Source: GCA-2717185 sp964474755 (GTDB lineage: Bacteria; Pseudomonadota; Alphaproteobacteria; UBA8366; GCA-2717185). Taken from it: 64,000 bases of DNA. The position numbers and the translations under genes were made by a program. The notes beneath the pieces are model-generated. The model was not told the DNA's origin. It made no database searches and was given only the letters and a program-made list of their open reading frames with translations. The DNA lies in NCBI GenBank assembly GCA_964474755.1, contig CAYYUG010000004.1:62001-126000 (forward strand). The letters run 5' to 3'. Shown piece by piece: positions 9,282 through 17,804 of this stretch. Each line of letters opens with the position of its first letter. The stretch's first letter is position 1.

Positions 9282-11030
9282 CTAAAACGCCTTTGCCGCC
9301 CTTAGCTTTGCGTCCCACCCATCCGGTAATGCGATCTTCTTAGCGACCGGATAGCCGAGCATGCCGTTATGAGCGAAGGCGTAGGCGTTGGTTCGCATGG
9401 GATCACCCGTGACGACAATCATGAAATCGTCTGGCGAACAGACGATCGGCACTAGTCGGTCCGGATCGTCTGATTCCGCAAATTGTGGCGGCGCCTTGCC
9501 CAGATTAACCATGTCCTGCAAAGTCCGCCGACCAGGCACCAAATTGGTATACTCGCCAAGATACTGCTCGAATTTCCAAGCTGGCCAGCGAGCATGATCG
9601 TAGAGATATTGCCGCACATCGGCCTTGGAATAGCCAGACTTAGCGATCGTTTCCGCCAGGATGGGGCTCAACAGCAGCAGCGGCTTCAATGTAGCCGTGG
9701 CGATGCCGAGCGTGAAGCTCAACTGCCAACCATTCTGCTTCAGCACGCCATCCGCCAGATAAGGTAACATCTGATCGGCTTCGTTGCCGAAGACCGAGAC
9801 GATGACGTCGCCACCGGTGTAACGTGCAATCGTCACCGTATTGTCGCCAGCCTGGAATCCCATATCAACGCTATTCGGCAACCAGCCGCATTTGGCGACC
9901 GCGTCCTCGTTCTCCGCCAGCACAACGCGCCAGGTGTTTCCGTAGGTGCCCTTGTCGTTCTGATGTAATAAGAATCCCGCCACGTTGCGAAGGTAGAGCC
10001 GCCAAAAGCGGCCAATGCTGCTGTTCGGCAGAAATCCGTCACGCATCGCACCCTGTTCATAGTTGAAACCTAGCTGTTTGATGATCGGCCCGTTGATTGT
10101 GATAAGGGTCTCCGCACCCGGCGTGTTACCACTATGCTCGACACCATATTCCGGATCGGCCATCGCCTCGGCCAAGGCCATCAAAACCGGCATGTATTCT
10201 GGCCTACAGCCCGCCATGACGCCGTTAACAGCGACGTTCCAAGGCGTGGCGCTGCGGTTGTCTGGCAGGATTGTGCCAAGCACCTCATGCGGGTTGCGTT
10301 CAGTGAATTCGAGGAAGTTTTGAATTTTGGCCTCTGTTGGTGGGATGATCGGCAGACCATCGCTCCAACTATTCTCGTAGTAAAGCCGGTTGACCTCCTC
10401 GAAAGTGCCCTCGAAGACAATGTCTAGTGGCTCCGGCTCCTTGATCGCCGCAGCCGCATCCGGATCAATCGTTAGATTGTCGATCACCGACTGCAAGGTT
10501 ACTTCCAGGACGTTACGCTTCAGCTCCTCGACCGACTGGGTGTCTACATGGCCAGGGACCATCGAAACGGCCAGATTTGGATAGCCAAGTCCGACTGAGG
10601 TCGTGCCCGCCTGACCGACGAACCCCTCGCAAACAACGGAGGTGCTCGGGACTCCTGCACTTTCGGCAACGGCTGCCGCCCGCAACACGGCGGGCGTACA
10701 GCTGCCTCAACAGCCCATACCAGATATAACCGCGTCGACCTTCAACTCCTTAAGCCGCATAGGCAGAGTTTCGATGATCTCAGCCTCGTCCTCACCATGG
10801 GTCGAGCCGAACTCTTCGTAAGAAACAAAGTTCACGCCTGGAAAGCGCTCCTTGAGAGCCTCCTCCAGCCAGCCAAAAACCTCATCCCCACGAAACATGT
10901 AGTCCCACAGATGGCAGATCGTCTTCCCTTCGAGCGTATCCGGCCGTTTCGCGAGCGGGACGATATCCACCGTCTTCCCGCCACGTGGCCAATGGACGGC
11001 GTAGATGCCGTCTGCGTTGCGCGGTACCAT
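9282..11030 (-). CDS. UGSC-family selenoprotein (in-frame TGA read as Sec)
   Basis: Read through the in-frame TGA at 10709-10707 this is one 582-residue protein with selenocysteine at position 108, in the motif G-C-U-G-S-C-T. Without readthrough the frame breaks into 107 residues and a downstream piece with no RBS of its own. The same frame continues on both sides, and sequence conservation with a known protein family named for the UGSC motif spans the TGA. Residues 1-200 form the UGSC domain (Sec108 and Cys111 make a U-x-x-C pair; Cys107 precedes Sec). Residues 205-582 form the domain shared with the next gene (DGLPIIPPT at 224-232). GGAGG lies 8 nt before the ATG. A hairpin matching a bacterial SECIS follows the TGA. 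No selA, selB, selC or selD is in the window. The reaction is unknown, probably redox. Confidence 0.85.
10665..10709 (-). promoter_or_regulatory. Candidate bacterial SECIS element
   Basis: Immediately 3' of the TGA (10709-10707) the transcript can fold into a two-part hairpin. The lower stem pairs GGCAGC (10706-10701) with GUUGCC (10670-10665), including one G-U pair. The upper stem is GCCCGC (10695-10690) with GCGGGC (10683-10678), six perfect GC-rich pairs. The apical loop is CGUGUU, with a G in its first two positions, 17 nt after the UGA. This agrees with the usual bacterial SECIS rules of short distance, stable upper stem and an early loop G. The fold was done by eye. Confidence 0.7.
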
Positions 11031-11445
11031 GTTCCTGTCCTCCGCAAGTGTGTCTGGCAGTAAGACTAGCGAATGCTGCTATACTGCGCCAAGCGTCATG
11101 CAATGGAAATTCTATGAATTCCACTAATTCACCTTGGATTTAGGAAAATTTTAATGGCGATCCGCATTACTGATCGCAAAATGCGTCTCTGGCATTCTAG
11201 TGGAACTGAAGACGGTATTTAAAAAACGGCAAGTCGGTGTGACATAAGGCAACTATCAATCAAAGCACTGTCAACGATAATCGGCGGTGGATTGCTTGCC
11301 TGGACCTTCACCCTCTTCTCGCTCTTCCTCTACTAAAGGGCACCGCTGGCAAATATTAGCGGCAACAGGGTTTAGCGGCTATGCTCCATTCGGGCTCGGG
11401 CTACCCTGTCTGGGTTGGGCTCTCGCAGTCCCTGGAGTTCCTATA
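11031..11445. other. Divergent intergenic region, selenoprotein / amidohydrolase
   Basis: This 415-nt region should carry the promoters of the selenoprotein run (minus) and the amidohydrolase (plus). Its middle is AT-rich. Two inverted-repeat structures are listed separately. The plus frame upstream of 11446 is open back to a GTG at 11287 but encodes a low-complexity, Ser/Pro/Gly-rich stretch with no RBS, so I treat it as non-coding. Confidence 0.5.
11104..11123. promoter_or_regulatory. Imperfect inverted repeat upstream of the selenoprotein gene
   Basis: TGGAAATTC, spacer TAT, then GAATTCCA forms a near-palindrome with one unpaired base, about 75-95 nt before the selenoprotein start codon. 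It partly overlaps TTCCACTA (11119-11126), which recurs inverted as TAGTGGAA at 11198-11205. The arrangement suggests one or two regulator binding sites between divergent genes. This is inference from symmetry only. Confidence 0.3.
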
Positions 11446-12333
11446 TTGCCAAACGAATTCAAGCCAAGATTCGCAGTCCCCCGAGGCGCCTGCGATTGCC
11501 ACTACCATATCTTTGGCCCGCATGATGACTACCCACCAAGCAAGGGCATACAGCATCTTATGCCGGACGCCCTGCCGGCGGACCATGCCCAAATGCGTGA
11601 GCGGACTGGCATCGAACGTATGGTGCTAGTGCAGCCGGGGGGCTATTACCCGAACAATTACCCGATGCTTGACATCCTGGCCGTCGAAGGCGACGCGGCG
11701 CGTGGCATAGCCGCCTACGACCCCTTAATCGCTGATGTTGAGATCGAACGGCTCGCTGAACAGGGCGTGCGCGGCATGCGAATGAGCCCCGGCCGTAATG
11801 TGGATGACGAGCGAATCCAAGTCGTCTGGGACAATATTATGTCGCTCGCTCCACGTTTTGAACCGCAAGGCTGGCATATCCAGTTTCTGCTAAGCGGCAA
11901 AATGCGCGACCGACTGCTACCTATGCTAGCCGATGTAACAGTGCCGGTAGTAATCGATCATCTGGGCCTGTTCCGTCCGGAACGCATCAACGGTCACGCA
12001 GGCTTCGAGGCACTGCTCAAGTTGCTGCAACATAATCATGTTTGGGTGAAAGTCAGCGGCGCCGACCGGGTAACCCGCCACGGCAAATTCGAAGACGCGC
12101 TGCCAGTTATGAAGGCCTTGATCGAAGCTGCCCCCGACCGCATGGTCTGGGGCACCGACTGGCCCCACACTGGCGAACGCTTCCCAATTCCCGACGACGC
12201 GGAAACAGTGACAGTGCCCTACAGCGAGGTGGATGAGCGGAAATGCCTTGCGGTGCTCGCCGAAGCCTGCCCAGACGAGGCGACCTTTAAGGCGATTTTA
12301 ACCGAAAATCCCGCACGGCTGTATGGATTTTAG
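11446..12333 (+). CDS. Amidohydrolase, COG3618 / LigI-like lactonase
   Basis: A 295-residue TIM-barrel metal hydrolase of the family that includes 2-pyrone-4,6-dicarboxylate lactonase (LigI) and related sugar lactonases. It shows the N-terminal H19-x-H21 motif in a DCHYHIFG context, a mid-barrel VIDHLGL strand and the C-terminal GTDWPHTG motif with the catalytic Asp. I choose the TTG start because GGAG lies 8 nt upstream and homology begins just after it; an upstream in-frame GTG would add 53 implausible residues. It likely hydrolyses a lactone or cyclic ester in the cytosol. The cupin gene converges with it 12 nt away and an SMP-30-type lactonase follows, which supports lactone metabolism. 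Confidence 0.85.
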   Translation: MPNEFKPRFAVPRGACDCHYHIFGPHDDYPPSKGIQHLMPDALPADHAQMRERTGIERMVLVQPGGYYPNNYPMLDILAVEGDAARGIAAYDPLIADVEIERLAEQGVRGMRMSPGRNVDDERIQVVWDNIMSLAPRFEPQGWHIQFLLSGKMRDRLLPMLADVTVPVVIDHLGLFRPERINGHAGFEALLKLLQHNHVWVKVSGADRVTRHGKFEDALPVMKALIEAAPDRMVWGTDWPHTGERFPIPDDAETVTVPYSEVDERKCLAVLAEACPDEATFKAILTENPARLYGF

Positions 12334-12345
12334 GGTTTAACTTCC

Positions 12346-12651
12346 TCAATCATAGCCAAACAACCACCGTGTCCGGCCATTGTGTACATTTCTGACCGAA
12401 TGCACCGTGTCGCGCGGGATAAAGACCTCGTCGCCGGGACCTGCCGTGCAAATTTTTCCTTCAATTTCTAGTTTCAGTTCTCCCTCAACTACAGTCACCA
12501 ACTCGTTCATGGAATGCTCGAAGCCGTTCCATTCCTGTCCTGGCGCATCGTTAAAGTCGTGGCAATCATAGCCCCGTTCGCTCCAACTTTTTTCAACCAC
12601 GTCGCGGTCGACCGGTTGCGGGAATTTCCCTCGCACCACCATCTCCAGCAT
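12346..12651 (-). CDS. Small single-domain cupin protein
   Basis: A 101-residue cupin, one conserved beta-barrel with little else. Motif 1 appears as H-x4-E followed by VVEGELKLEI, and motif 2 as PGDEVFIPRDTVHS, with His and Glu residues placed to bind a metal. AGGG lies 7 nt before the ATG. It converges on the COG3618 amidohydrolase with a 12-nt gap and points away from the SMP-30 gene. Such small cupins often act as isomerases, dioxygenases or binding proteins, and the sequence alone does not decide. Length is normal for the family. Confidence 0.82.
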   Translation of the reverse strand: MLEMVVRGKFPQPVDRDVVEKSWSERGYDCHDFNDAPGQEWNGFEHSMNELVTVVEGELKLEIEGKICTAGPGDEVFIPRDTVHSVRNVHNGRTRWLFGYD

Positions 12652-12752
12652 ACCTGGCCCTTTCGTTTATCGCGCCAAGGCGCATAATTGCTCCCATCCG
12701 GCGCGCCCTCAACCTTAGCGTTGCTACGAGACAGAAATAGGGAGATCCTGCC

Positions 12753-13676
12753 ATGGCCGAGTTACACACCATTACAGAAGGTTTGCGCTTTCCCGAAGGG
12801 CCAATCGCCATGCCAGACGGCTCGGTCGTACTGGTCGAAATTGAGGCGGCGCGGCTGACCCGTGTCAAACCGGACGGGTCTAAGGAGACCATCGCGGAAA
12901 CCGGCGGCGGACCCAATGGCGCCGCGATTGGGCCCGATGGCGCCTGCTACATCTGCAACAATGGTGGCTTCAACTGGGAGGAGACGCCGGAGTGGCTGCG
13001 CCCGGTCGGCCAGGGCAATGATTACAGCGGCGGCCGTATAGAGCGGGTCGATATGGAAACGGGCGAGGTTACCGTGCTGTACACTCATTGCGGCGACAAT
13101 CCGCTGAAAGGGCCCAACGACATCGTCTTCGACAGCCATGGCGGGTTTTACTTCACCGATCTAGGGAAGGTACGCGATCGCGATATGGACCGCGGCGGTC
13201 TCTACTACGCCCTACCGGATGGCAGTAGCATCAACGAAGTGGCCTTTCCGATTATCACGCCAAATGGCGTTGGCCTGTCGCCAGACGACAAGACGGTTTA
13301 TGTCGCAGAAACCGAGACCAGCCGCCTCTGGTCCTACGAGGTGGTCGCGCCTGGCGAGATCAAAACCAAGCCCTTCCCATCGGTAAATGGCGGCGAGCTT
13401 GTTGCCGGACTCCCGGGCTATCAACGCTTCGATTCTATGGCGCTCGACAGCGCCGGCAATATTTGTGTCGGTACACTAATCCGCGGCGGCGTTACTATAA
13501 TTTCGCCGGACGGGCAAAATATCGAGCATATCCCAACGCCGGACATGTTCTGCACAAACATCTGCTTCGGCGGGCCAGATTTGAAAACGGCCTATCTGAC
13601 TCAGAGCTTCACCGGCAAGCTAATCGCCCTCAACTGGCCGCGGCCGGGTTTGCCTCTGCATTTCCTGAACAAGTAA
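12753..13676 (+). CDS. SMP-30/gluconolactonase-like beta-propeller hydrolase
   Basis: A 307-residue six-bladed beta-propeller of the SMP-30/gluconolactonase/LRE family. Typical blade motifs are present: FPEGP near residue 13 with metal ligand Glu15, PNGAAIGPDG, GPNDIVFD, TPNGVGLSPDD and FDSMALDS, which supply the Asn and Asp calcium ligands. It should hydrolyse a lactone. GGGAG lies 8 nt before the ATG. No signal peptide is seen, so it is probably cytosolic. With the neighbouring LigI-like amidohydrolase it suggests processing of sugar-acid or aromatic lactones. Confidence 0.87.
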   Translation: MAELHTITEGLRFPEGPIAMPDGSVVLVEIEAARLTRVKPDGSKETIAETGGGPNGAAIGPDGACYICNNGGFNWEETPEWLRPVGQGNDYSGGRIERVDMETGEVTVLYTHCGDNPLKGPNDIVFDSHGGFYFTDLGKVRDRDMDRGGLYYALPDGSSINEVAFPIITPNGVGLSPDDKTVYVAETETSRLWSYEVVAPGEIKTKPFPSVNGGELVAGLPGYQRFDSMALDSAGNICVGTLIRGGVTIISPDGQNIEHIPTPDMFCTNICFGGPDLKTAYLTQSFTGKLIALNWPRPGLPLHFLNK

Positions 13677-13940
13677 GGAGCTTGGGACAACCTATTAATT
13701 AAGCCAAACCTATGTGTCGCAGCGAACTTGATGCGGGACCTTGGCTGCACCGGCGGCTGAGAATAGTCAAACCTTTGCAAGGTGACGCGGCTGGGTCTCA
13801 GTTCAGAACCCGAGATGGCATAGTCCTGAGATGTCTGCGCAGCCGCTAACAAGGTTAGCCATACGGTTTTCACTTTCCCCGCCGCCACTAAAGATTAGGA
13901 TTAGCGTTCCTTCTGCAACAGCATTACCCAGAGGTCTTCC
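13677..13940. other. Intergenic between SMP-30 and hyuB
   Basis: 264 nt with no gene. It must hold the promoter of the hyuB-hyuA-acyl-CoA dehydrogenase operon. I see no strong hairpin or known operator. Confidence 0.4.
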
Positions 13941-15695
13941 ATGGCCGAGATCAAGGACCCCATCGCGTTCGAGCTATTCAAGAACACGATTTTTTCCATT
14001 GCCGACGAAATGGCGCTGACAATCTGCCGAACGACCTATTCCGGTGTGTTACGCGACAATATGGATTTTTCCACTGCTTTCGCCGATGCAAGCGGCAAGC
14101 TGGTAGCCCAGGGGCTTACTCTGCCAGGGCATCTGGGATCAATCCCCGACGCGTTGGACGTTGTCGTGGAGCGGTTCGGAGCGGAGATGAAGCCGGGCGA
14201 CATGTACATCATGAACGACCCTTTTGACGGCGGCATGCATCTGCCGGATATCTTCATCTTCAAACCAATCTTCGTCGACGACCAGCGACTGGCCTTTGCG
14301 GCGACAATTTGCCACCACGCCGATGTCGGCGGCCGAGTGCCGGGCTCGAATGCTAGCGACTCAACCGAGATCTATCAGGAAGGCCTCCGTATCCCACCCT
14401 TGAAACTTTTCGACCAGGGCGTGCGCAACGACACCATGTGGTCGATCATTGAGAAAAATGTTCGCATCCCGGTGCAGGTGTTCGGCGATCTGCGCGCGCA
14501 GCTCGCCGCCTGCCACATTGCCGAAAAGCAATTCTTGGAACTAGTCGACGATTACGGCAAAGCGACGGTCGAGATCTACATGGCTGAAATAATCGACTAT
14601 GCCGAGCGCCTAACCCGTGCTGCCGTCTCAAATTTGCCAGATGGCACCGTCAGTTTCGAGGATTGGATCGATGATGACGGTATCGATATCGACCAACCAA
14701 TCCGCCTGTTCGTAACCATCACCAAACAGGGTGACACCATGAGCTTTGACTGGTCTGGCAGTTCAGAGCAAGTCAAGGGTGCTATCAATAACACCTTGAG
14801 CTACACCAAGGCTGCATCCTACACGGCGGTGCGCTCAATCTTGCCCGATGGCATTCCCAACAACGAAGGTGTGTTCCGCGCAATCAGCGTCGAAGCGCCA
14901 ACAGGTACCATCGCAAATGCTGTCCTGCCGGCCGCTTGCGCGGCACGCGGCCTAACAGGTTTTCGCATGGTCGACTGCGCCTTCGGGGCCCTAGCATTTC
15001 TGACACCAGACAAAGTTGGCGCAGCTTCCGACGGCGGCAATACGGGCGTATCGATAGGCGGTTATGACGAGAACCGAAAACCCTACATCTTCGTCGATTT
15101 CGCTTGCGGTACCTGGGGCGGGCGGCCTTGGGCGGACGGACTGCAAGGGAATTCCAATATATTCGCCAACATGGCGTCGCAGTCGGTCGAAGTAATCGAA
15201 GCGGAGCAGCCGATTGAAATACTAGCCTACGAATTTCTGACCGATAGAGCGGGGGCCGGGCAATACCGCGGCGGAGCGCCTTACCGCCGCGACTATCGTT
15301 TTTTAGAAAAGGAAGCGATCCTGCAGGTACGCTCCGACAGGCGATCTGTTCGGCCCTATGGGCTATATGGCGGCCGCGCGGGAAAACCTTCGATGAACTA
15401 CCTCAACCCGGATGGCAATAATCAGGTGCTGACCACCAAGCCGACGATGAATATCAGTAACGGTGATGTGTTCCGGCACGAACTGGCGGGAGGCGGCGGT
15501 TGGGGCGACCCCTATAAGCGAGATCCGGAAGCGGTGGTGCAGGACGTCCGCAACGAGCTTGTAACAGCTGAAGCAGCGCGGGCGGAATATGGCGTCGTCG
15601 TCGACACCAAGGGCTGGACTGTCGATTTTGAGGCCACCGAGGCACTGCGTGCAGAGCGCGGCTCTGTCGAACTAGAGACCGTAATTTGGGATTGA
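13941..15695 (+). CDS. hyuB: Hydantoinase/oxoprolinase subunit B (HyuB family)
   Basis: A 584-residue HyuB-family subunit. Family hallmarks include an N-terminal FELFKN-type start, GHLGSIPDAL, PGDMYIMNDPFDGGMHLPD, a CHHADVGG metal/active-site region and a C-terminal GGGGWGDP motif. With HyuA it forms an ATP-dependent ring-opening or carboxylating enzyme such as N-methylhydantoinase, 5-oxoprolinase or acetone/acetophenone carboxylase-like. AGAGG lies 6 nt before the ATG. The gene is 6 nt ahead of hyuA. The B-before-A order is the reverse of many hyuAB operons. The substrate cannot be told from the sequence, though the acyl-CoA dehydrogenase in the same operon hints at a carbon skeleton feeding into CoA metabolism. 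Confidence 0.93.
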   Translation: MAEIKDPIAFELFKNTIFSIADEMALTICRTTYSGVLRDNMDFSTAFADASGKLVAQGLTLPGHLGSIPDALDVVVERFGAEMKPGDMYIMNDPFDGGMHLPDIFIFKPIFVDDQRLAFAATICHHADVGGRVPGSNASDSTEIYQEGLRIPPLKLFDQGVRNDTMWSIIEKNVRIPVQVFGDLRAQLAACHIAEKQFLELVDDYGKATVEIYMAEIIDYAERLTRAAVSNLPDGTVSFEDWIDDDGIDIDQPIRLFVTITKQGDTMSFDWSGSSEQVKGAINNTLSYTKAASYTAVRSILPDGIPNNEGVFRAISVEAPTGTIANAVLPAACAARGLTGFRMVDCAFGALAFLTPDKVGAASDGGNTGVSIGGYDENRKPYIFVDFACGTWGGRPWADGLQGNSNIFANMASQSVEVIEAEQPIEILAYEFLTDRAGAGQYRGGAPYRRDYRFLEKEAILQVRSDRRSVRPYGLYGGRAGKPSMNYLNPDGNNQVLTTKPTMNISNGDVFRHELAGGGGWGDPYKRDPEAVVQDVRNELVTAEAARAEYGVVVDTKGWTVDFEATEALRAERGSVELETVIWD

Positions 15696-15701
15696 CGGAC
15701 A

Positions 15702-17798
15702 ATGAGTGAATTCAGAGTCGGCGTCGACATCGGCGGTACCTTTACCGACATCGTTTTCTTGGGCGCAGACGGCAAGGTTCTGACCAAGAAGGTTTCATCC
15801 ACGGTGGACGACTATGCGCAGGCAATCGTCGACGGATTGATACAGATTTATGAAGAGCAGCAATTAACCTGCGCCGATATTTCCGAGCTGCTACACGGCA
15901 CCACTGTCGGATCAAATGCCATTCTGGAAGCCAAAGGCGCACGCACCGGGCTAATCACGACAGAAGGGTTCCGCGACATTTTGGAGATCCGTACCCTGCG
16001 CATGCCGCGGCTTTACGATTTGCATTGGGAAAAGCCGATGCCCCTAATCGAGCGTTATCTCCGCCGCACAGTGAAAGAGCGTGTCGATTCCGAGGGCAAT
16101 ATCAAGGATGCATTGGATCCGGCAGAGGCGGAGCGGGTCGTCCAAGCATTGGTCGACGAAAATGTTGAGGCAATTGCTGTTTGCCTGCTAAACGCCTACG
16201 CCAATCCGGTTCACGAACAGACGATCGCAAAAATTATCCGAGCCAAGGCTCCCGACCTACCTTTCTGCATCAGCTTCGACGTACTACCGGAGATGAAGGA
16301 GTACGAGCGCACTTCGACCACAGTAATCAATACGTACATCATGCCAATTGTTAAGGGTTATCTCGAGTCCTTGCGGCGCGAATTGGATGCCGGCGGCACC
16401 ACCGCCCCGCTACTGCTAATGCAGTCGAACGGCGGGCTAATGACATCGGAAGCAGCAACGAGGCTCCCGGCCAATATCGTCGAATCTGGGCCAGCCGGTG
16501 GCGTGGTCGGCGCGCAGGCGCTCTCGCGCAAGCTTGACATGCCCGACCTAATCACTTTCGACATGGGAGGCACCACCGCCAAGGCCTCATTGATCGAGAA
16601 TACCGAGGTGACACGTTCGCTGGAATACCAGGTAGGCGGTGGTATCATGATTGGCTCACGCCTGATGACAGGTGGTGGCTACACACTCAAGGTTCCCGCC
16701 ATCGATCTAGCCGAGGTCGGCGCCGGTGGCGGCTCGATCATCACAATTGACCCTGGTGGCTCGATGCAAGTCGGGCCACAGAGCGCCGGCGCCTTCCCCG
16801 GCCCAGTCTGTTACGATCAAGGCGGTACGGAACCTACCGTCACGGATGCCAATGTGGTGCTCGGTTACATCAATCCTGCCCATCTTGTCGGAGGGGCACT
16901 AACCCTCAACCCAGAAAAGAGCCGTCAGGTCCTCAAAGAGAAGGTCGCCGAGCCGGTCGGGCTGGAGGTCGCACACGCTGCTTACGGTGCACACCAAATT
17001 GCTGCATCCAACATGATTCGCGCGATAAAGGCAGTCTCCAGCGAGCGCGGCCGAGATCCGCGCCGCTACGCCATGCTGGCCTTCGGTGGCAACGGACCGC
17101 TATTTGCGGCGGGCATGGCCAAGGCGCTGCGAATGACCCGCATCGTCATCCCGCCATCACCCGGCCTGTTTTCATCCTTTGGGCTACTCTACGCCGATGT
17201 GGAACACCACTATTCGCGTACGGTGCGGCGAGTTCTCCGAGACAGCGATCCTGCGCAGCTCAATGCCGCCTGGCAGGATCTCGAGGATCAGGCATGCGAC
17301 CAGCTCGCAGTGGACGGCTTCAGCGAAAGGCAAATGCGTTTTCGCCGCAGCGCTAACATGCATTACAAGGGCCAAATCTTCGAGCTCACGGTGCCGGCAC
17401 CGGACGGCGTGATCGATGCAGTCGCGGTGGCAACTCTGGAGGAGGCCTTCGGAAAAGAGCACGAAGTGACTTATGGCCATCGTGCCGGACCGGAAGAACC
17501 GGTCGAACTGGTCAACGCCATGGTCATCGGTCAAGGCGTTCCGGATCGACCTCGAGTGCCGGACCAGTTGCTGTCGGAGGCATCAAGCAAGACCGACCCA
17601 CTACCACCGCGTAAAGCATATTTCGGACCGGAAGCCGGGTGGATCGAAACTCCAGTTATCCGCCGCAATGATCTCACCGCGGACAGGATAGGGCCCTGCA
17701 TCGTGGAGGAATACGATGCTACCTGCCTGATCCCACCGGGCGCGAACGCTTCGCTCGACAGTTACGGCAACATCGTGCTCGTTCTACCGGAGAATTAA
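15702..17798 (+). CDS. hyuA: Hydantoinase/oxoprolinase subunit A (HyuA family)
   Basis: A 698-residue ATP-binding subunit of the HyuA family, an actin-like ATPase fold. It has GVDIGGTFTDIV at 7-18, the LLHGTTVGSNAILE segment, the second phosphate motif DMGGTTAK and a C-terminal region with GPCIVEEYDAT. It should phosphorylate or activate the substrate carbonyl using ATP, with HyuB completing hydrolysis or carboxylation. It sits 6 nt after hyuB and 6 nt before the acyl-CoA dehydrogenase, so the three are one operon. Length is normal. Whether the enzyme is a hydantoinase, an oxoprolinase or a carboxylase cannot be resolved here. Confidence 0.93.
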   Translation: MSEFRVGVDIGGTFTDIVFLGADGKVLTKKVSSTVDDYAQAIVDGLIQIYEEQQLTCADISELLHGTTVGSNAILEAKGARTGLITTEGFRDILEIRTLRMPRLYDLHWEKPMPLIERYLRRTVKERVDSEGNIKDALDPAEAERVVQALVDENVEAIAVCLLNAYANPVHEQTIAKIIRAKAPDLPFCISFDVLPEMKEYERTSTTVINTYIMPIVKGYLESLRRELDAGGTTAPLLLMQSNGGLMTSEAATRLPANIVESGPAGGVVGAQALSRKLDMPDLITFDMGGTTAKASLIENTEVTRSLEYQVGGGIMIGSRLMTGGGYTLKVPAIDLAEVGAGGGSIITIDPGGSMQVGPQSAGAFPGPVCYDQGGTEPTVTDANVVLGYINPAHLVGGALTLNPEKSRQVLKEKVAEPVGLEVAHAAYGAHQIAASNMIRAIKAVSSERGRDPRRYAMLAFGGNGPLFAAGMAKALRMTRIVIPPSPGLFSSFGLLYADVEHHYSRTVRRVLRDSDPAQLNAAWQDLEDQACDQLAVDGFSERQMRFRRSANMHYKGQIFELTVPAPDGVIDAVAVATLEEAFGKEHEVTYGHRAGPEEPVELVNAMVIGQGVPDRPRVPDQLLSEASSKTDPLPPRKAYFGPEAGWIETPVIRRNDLTADRIGPCIVEEYDATCLIPPGANASLDSYGNIVLVLPEN

Positions 17799-17804
17799 AT
17801 CGAA

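Noticed and set aside
10689..10709. The TGA at 10709-10707 as a true stop separating two genes
   Set aside because: The downstream piece has no start codon with an RBS at the right place, the frame is kept, the protein family spans the TGA, and a SECIS-like hairpin follows it.
10707..10709. TGA as a sequencing error
   Set aside because: The motif U-G-S-C is a known Sec position and a SECIS-like fold is present; still the main alternative until reads are checked.
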